This document shows, in pieces, positions 21,363-64,000 of a stretch of DNA of 64,000 bases (positions are counted from its first letter, which is position 1; every line of letters begins with the position of its first letter). This stretch comes from Rhipicephalus microplus. Lineage: Eukaryota; Arthropoda; Arachnida; Ixodida; Ixodidae. The notes under the pieces were generated by a model, which was given only the letters and a program-made list of their open reading frames with translations, was not told where the DNA came from and searched no databases. Location: NCBI RefSeq assembly GCF_043290135.1, contig NC_134700.1:237492088-237556087 (forward strand). Direction: 5' to 3'. The position numbers were made by a program, and so were the translations under genes.

Positions 21363-24165
21363 CTTTTTTGCTAGGCGTGGAAAACTAAAATACTCATGAA
21401 GTGTGGTACGGGTTTGTAAATTCTACAACAGTGCACGTGCGGTATAAAGTTTTTTTAAGGAGACTGTACTGATTTCAGCATTAGTTTTAACCATCTCGGC
21501 TGTCGTGTGTATGAGACTGTCACCATGTTACGTCACACCATGACTTCATGTCATTATTACGTCACAAGTTTTGGCACTCTGCGCTTTCGTCGCCTTCACT
21601 CGCGAAGACCTCTCAGGACGACATTCCAGAATGGGGCCACAGACTTGCACCGGCGTTTATTGACAAATACTGTTATGATGACTGTGAAATGCGACTTTGT
21701 GCCCGCGTGTTGTCGTCTCTCCATCTTTCCACCTCTCCCATGCCTGACCACAAATTAGGGTAGCCTACCGGTCGTTCCCGATTGGTTAACATTGCTGCCT
21801 TTCTCTCCTGTTCATCCCTTCCTTGGCACTCAGTGACATCACGATTACGTCATTATGTGACGCCTTTGCTCGGAAAAGATCACATAGCTTCTTCCCGAGA
21901 TTTTCCGGCACCTTACGAAATCTTAAGGTTCTGTAATAGCTTGCGCGAGTCATGCGCACGGAAACGCCAACAAAGCCACCCAAAGCATTAGCCTTGATAA
22001 AGATTTAAATTGCCAAGTTTGCCATAAACAGCCCTGGACTGAAACCAGTGTACCTACGAAATCTTTAGACGATTAAAACATGAAACTTTTGATGACTACA
22101 AAGTATAAATTTAATGATTAAAAATAAGTAAAAGTTAATGTGTAATAAACAAAATTGATTGATTGATCAATGTATTCATTCATTCATTTATTCATTCATT
22201 CATTCATTCATTCATTCATTGTAACATGATGGGTGAAGGCGAGGGTGCTAGCACAGCTGAATAAGCGCTCCTTTCCTCAACAGACTATCGTAATAAATGT
22301 CAAGTTAACTCTTCTGCGATTTAGTTAGCTCAACTAATTAAGGCTGATCACTTCCTAAAAACATCGTGTTGAAGTGCAGTTTGCTCGCGTGGGAAATGCA
22401 AATTCAGCTCTCTTGGTTTAAACACGCACAATAAACGAGCCCCAGCACGCCGATCTGGTGCTCGTCTCCACTTGAAGCACGACAAGTGGCGCCATTAGCT
22501 GCTCGAATATTCAGCGCAATAAAGCACACTTTCGGATCCTGCTGCATAACAACCATTTTCATAGTCCGCAATCTACCATAGGCCCTTTTCATAGTCCGCC
22601 AATTCGTAATAAGCTGCTCTTTGCGCAGGATTCTTCACACTACAGTTGCGTCCTGAGGCAAAGGAGCTGTAAGGAAGCCGTTTATCTCACAATGACGAAA
22701 GAGGACCCTTCCCTCTTCTTTAGTTTTTTTGTATTTTGTTTGGTTATCATACTGCCTTCCATGTCACTTTAATCACCCTTTAAGAAGCCCTGTCAGAGTA
22801 GGTGTTGATGTCCTGATTTATTTTTTCCCCTCCGTCACTCTTAATCTACTTGTTTTTAACCTTGTTGTCGCTTCCGTAGCTATACAATAGCGTTGCCAGG
22901 TCTTCATTTTATACGTATTTCTAGTCAAAATTATATTTCTGAAGACGCTTTGGGCATTCTTGCAACATGTGTTCAACTGTGCTGATCGGATTTATTGCGA
23001 TATTTGTGTGTTTCTTCCAGGAGAATTTCTAGTCCACGCAGAGTACTACGTTTTTTTCTGTAGAACTCCCTGAGTTTTCAATGAAATCGGCCACCCAACC
23101 TCAACTTCTTGGTCCGATTTCACATGCTAACTTGGCTGTGCCGGCACGAAGCCGTCGTGCATGCTTTTTTTAACTATTGGTTAAAGGAATTTTGCGAAGC
23201 ACGGCGCCTTTCGTGTCACAATGACCAGCAGTTTGTGTGGTCTGGAGGAGATCCTTCAACACCTCCTCGATGACTCTTCGCATTACAGCGCACAGCGGCA
23301 AATGTTCGGAATTGCTCACCTTCATGAACAGCCAACATTGGAAAAAAATAATTTAACATTCAATTGAAAAAGTAAACCTTCTGAATCACGTCAGCTGAGA
23401 CTAACAAATCCACTGGTGCAGATTCATGGGAGAACAGAGGGTCTGTAGCTTGAACTAGTGTTTGCTGTGATAGAAGCGATACTATGTGTTGGCCCTGTGT
23501 GGCAATAAGTGAGAGTGTGACTGTTTTTCTTTCCTCTCCTTACAGCTTCCTGTCGTTTAACCTCTTCACCAGATTTTTTTTCAGAAACAGTGCCAGGATT
23601 GTTTTAATAATATCATTATAAGGGGAGGAGTGGAAGCGGCAGCCACAACAAAGGAGTTCCCTTCGATGAGCGCAGGGACGCAGGTTACTTATCCGTTGTG
23701 TAATGATCATGTTTGTATTTTGGGGACAAAGGACTGCAGGAGAGAAATGTGATAGAAAAAAAAAAGGGGGGGGGGCTCTCTGTTGGCGCAGCTCTCACTT
23801 TGTTCTCTTAGGGTGCAGTCTCATATTCACACCCTAAGAGAAAAAAGTTTCTTCATCGAAGCAGTATATCGCTCAGATGCCGAAATCGTATCACCTCCAT
23901 CCACACTTACTTGAAAGAAAACCGTAAATGAAATTGTAGCGGAAATTACGAATCTCCCTTGCAATTACGCCCCAAATTACACACACTGTCATTTGTTTCA
24001 ATGCATAAAAGCACAAAATAGGTATCAAAACCACATTGTTGATGATAAGACGCGTTCGTCAAATATCAAGCACGTATCAATCACCTCATGCGTTTCCGGG
24101 TAAAGATTATGGTTGCAAAAACTGAACATCACGCGAAGCAGCAGCTGTAGCACACAAATTAACGA
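21363..24165. other. Non-coding DNA with a (CATT)n run and a small hairpin
   Basis: A (CATT)n tract lies at 22174-22220. At 23803-23842, TTCTCTTAGGGTG and its exact reverse complement flank a 14-base loop. Short frames at 21500-22000 look like repeat-derived sequence. No host gene is recognised. Confidence 0.5.
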
Positions 24166-24390
24166 GCGGTGGTGTATTGGTTATGGCACTCGACTGCTTA
24201 TCGAAATGTCACATTATCAAATCCCGGCTGCGGCGGCCGCATTTTTGATGGAGGCGAAAATGTTTCAGGTCCATGTACTTAGATTAGGTGCACGTTACAA
24301 ATCCTCCGGTGATCTAATTTAACGAGGCCCTCCACAACGGCGTTTCTCATGATTAAATCGTGTATTTGCGGCGTTAAACCTCATAGCGCC
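24166..24390 (+). mobile_element. Diverged tRNA-derived SINE
   Basis: The tRNA-like head (GAGCGGTGGTGTATTGGTTA, B box ATCAAATCCCGGCTGCGG) is followed by the family body (GATGGAGGCGAAAATG, GTGCACGTTACAAATCC, CCTCCACAACGGCGTTTCTC). Scattered substitutions mark it as older than the copies at 873 and 56564. Confidence 0.78.
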
Positions 24391-26016
24391 AGGGACCATT
24401 TGTGCAGATGCTGTTTTTTGTTGCTTCTTTATATTTGTATCATGACCAAGTTTGTTTTTTTCCGCCTTACAACCAAAATAATGTTGTGAAGGCCACTTTG
24501 CCACCTCGCTTTCTGTTATTGGTATGTATTTTTGCTCACCCAGCTTGGACTTTTTGTCCGCAGCATTTTATAAAGTATTAAAATAAAAATATAATGAAAA
24601 AAAGCTACGGGCGACGCCGCTACCGTGTCGTACGTAAAAGATTAACTCGTGTAGCAACTCATTCCACTACTATTGTGATAGCGCTACGAAAAAAAAAATT
24701 ACACACAGTCAGTGCTTTTATGCAGTTATTTTTCTTAGTGTCAACTGTTTCGTGTATTGCATTGCTCATTCCTTGAATGCTCCATCACTTTGGTCAATCG
24801 GCTTGTCAACCACGTCGACGACGTAAATTGAAGCGCAGTTTTTTTTTTGTTACTATAACCATATTTTTTCGTCCTCCTCATAATGTCCCACATTATTATT
24901 ATGAGGATCTTTTCCCCTCTCTTTATCTTTCTTTTTTGTGCGTTTTGACATTTCAGTTCTACACAAAAGCAGACTTTCTCTACTGCAACAAACAGCAGCG
25001 ATTACCACAAGTATAATTGTGTAGAGCAAATATTTACAAGTACACCTATGAGTGTTACACTTGTTACCACGCCGATAGCATAATCTCAAAGGAGCATTCT
25101 GGTCAGTTTTCTGTGCAGAGTATCAGCCAGTGCCATTGGCTGCACGGAGACGCGGGAACTGTTCACGTAGATTCTTTCCGTTTGTTATAAAAAGTTCTTC
25201 CCACAGTGTTCCTCAACTTGTCGCTATTTATGTTATCTCCTTACATATATAATATATCAAAAACTTAGGGAACACGGGGTGCCGCTAGAACCGATGTTTT
25301 AGATAAGCATACTTTTTTTCAAATGTTCAAGTTCAAAGTTGCAACCTTGAAGTTAAAGTTGCAGCACTGAAGCAAGTATGTCCGTTCGCCGAAACGTTGA
25401 CTTCAGTGACGCCCCATGTTCACAATTTTTCATCTCTTCAAGCTTGCATCTTTTTCCAGACTTCTGTTTTTTTGTGTGTGTGTACTTGCCGTATTCACAT
25501 GATTGTAAATCGTTTCGAATGCACGTGGAATCCGCTAAAATCAAACGGTAAAAAGGAAACCACGCGAGCGCACTTCATAAATAAAATTATCGCCGAGTCA
25601 CTTAACCGATTATATGTGTTCTCTCTTTATCTTCGATCTAATCCTCCTCATGACCTTCGATACCCAGCCCCTTATAGCCGTGAAGCGAGTCTTCAACATT
25701 CTCACTTCAAATATTAGGGCTTGGCTTCACGGCAGCACTTTAAGCTACACAGCAAAGCCAGCTTTGCAGCAGTGCACGGGGCTCGTTTTGAAAAAACCTG
25801 CCACAAATCATTGGGGATGGGGCTGGAAATGCAAAATAATACGGTATATGTTGCAATAAGCCAGAATGCAAACGTAACGTCATAGCCGCGTGAGAGCATT
25901 TTCCGTTTGTACCACCGTAACTCTCCAACATCGACCTACAGTCGCATAAATGCGGCACACACACTCATCTTGGGTTAACGGCGTCTGTAAATGCGAACCA
26001 TCGGTGTCTCTCGCAG
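24391..26016. other. Non-coding DNA upstream of the channel start
   Basis: No gene is recognised. An acceptor-like GTGTCTCTCGCAG ending at 26016 lies 87 bp before the channel start codon, so this stretch may be an intron behind an upstream untranslated exon. No promoter could be placed. Confidence 0.45.
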
Positions 26017-26103
26017 GCGTAGCGGCAGCGGCAAGAGCAGCGGCGATCAGCGCGGCGGCGACCGAGGAGGGGGCGGCGGGGCTTCCCCGGGCGGCCCGCA
26101 GCG

Positions 26104-64000
<37,897 letters not shown>

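Overview
This 64 kb window is animal nuclear DNA, almost certainly from a hard (ixodid) tick. It is AT-rich and intron-rich, full of (TA)n and (TG)n microsatellites, and carries tRNA-derived SINEs that end in AATC repeats and resemble the ixodid family described as Ruka. Its one host gene is on the + strand: the para-type voltage-gated sodium channel (VGSC), the target of pyrethroids and DDT. No second host gene was recognised.

Layout. Positions 1-26.0 kb are upstream DNA made mostly of mobile elements: two MITE-like units, six SINE copies in the whole window (three of them here in good or diverged form, plus one of a second SINE family), a nested cluster at 6.0-10.8 kb, a TA-flanked palindrome at 12.4 kb, a GC-rich block at 12.8-14.3 kb, and two degraded retrotransposon tails at 17.8-19.0 kb. 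The nested cluster holds a 5'-truncated RTE-like LINE with an open 619-residue frame, an older LINE relic split by a SINE, and a Penelope-like element with a GIY-YIG domain, inverted 135-bp ends and a probable hammerhead ribozyme.

The channel starts at 26104 and runs off the right edge. I could place 23 coding exons with compatible splice phases, about 4.2 kb of coding sequence or 1,406 codons. They cover the N-terminus, all of domain I, the I-II linker, all of domain II, the II-III linker, and domain III from S1 to the S3-S4 region. The rest of domains III and IV lies outside. Introns range from 87 bp to about 8.2 kb and contain SINEs, a LINE tail, microsatellites and several long hairpins.

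Points of biology. The domain II pyrethroid-resistance positions (M918, L925, T929, L932, G933, L1014, V1016 in house-fly numbering) all carry the susceptible residue. The domain I pore has alanine directly after the selectivity-filter aspartate, where insects have phenylalanine, which predicts altered tetrodotoxin binding. Several splice sites have in-frame alternatives that could make channel variants. No wholly new system was identified. The most unusual structures are the double-hairpin 5' junction of the LINE, the Penelope-like element with its ribozyme motif, and the recurring palindromes.
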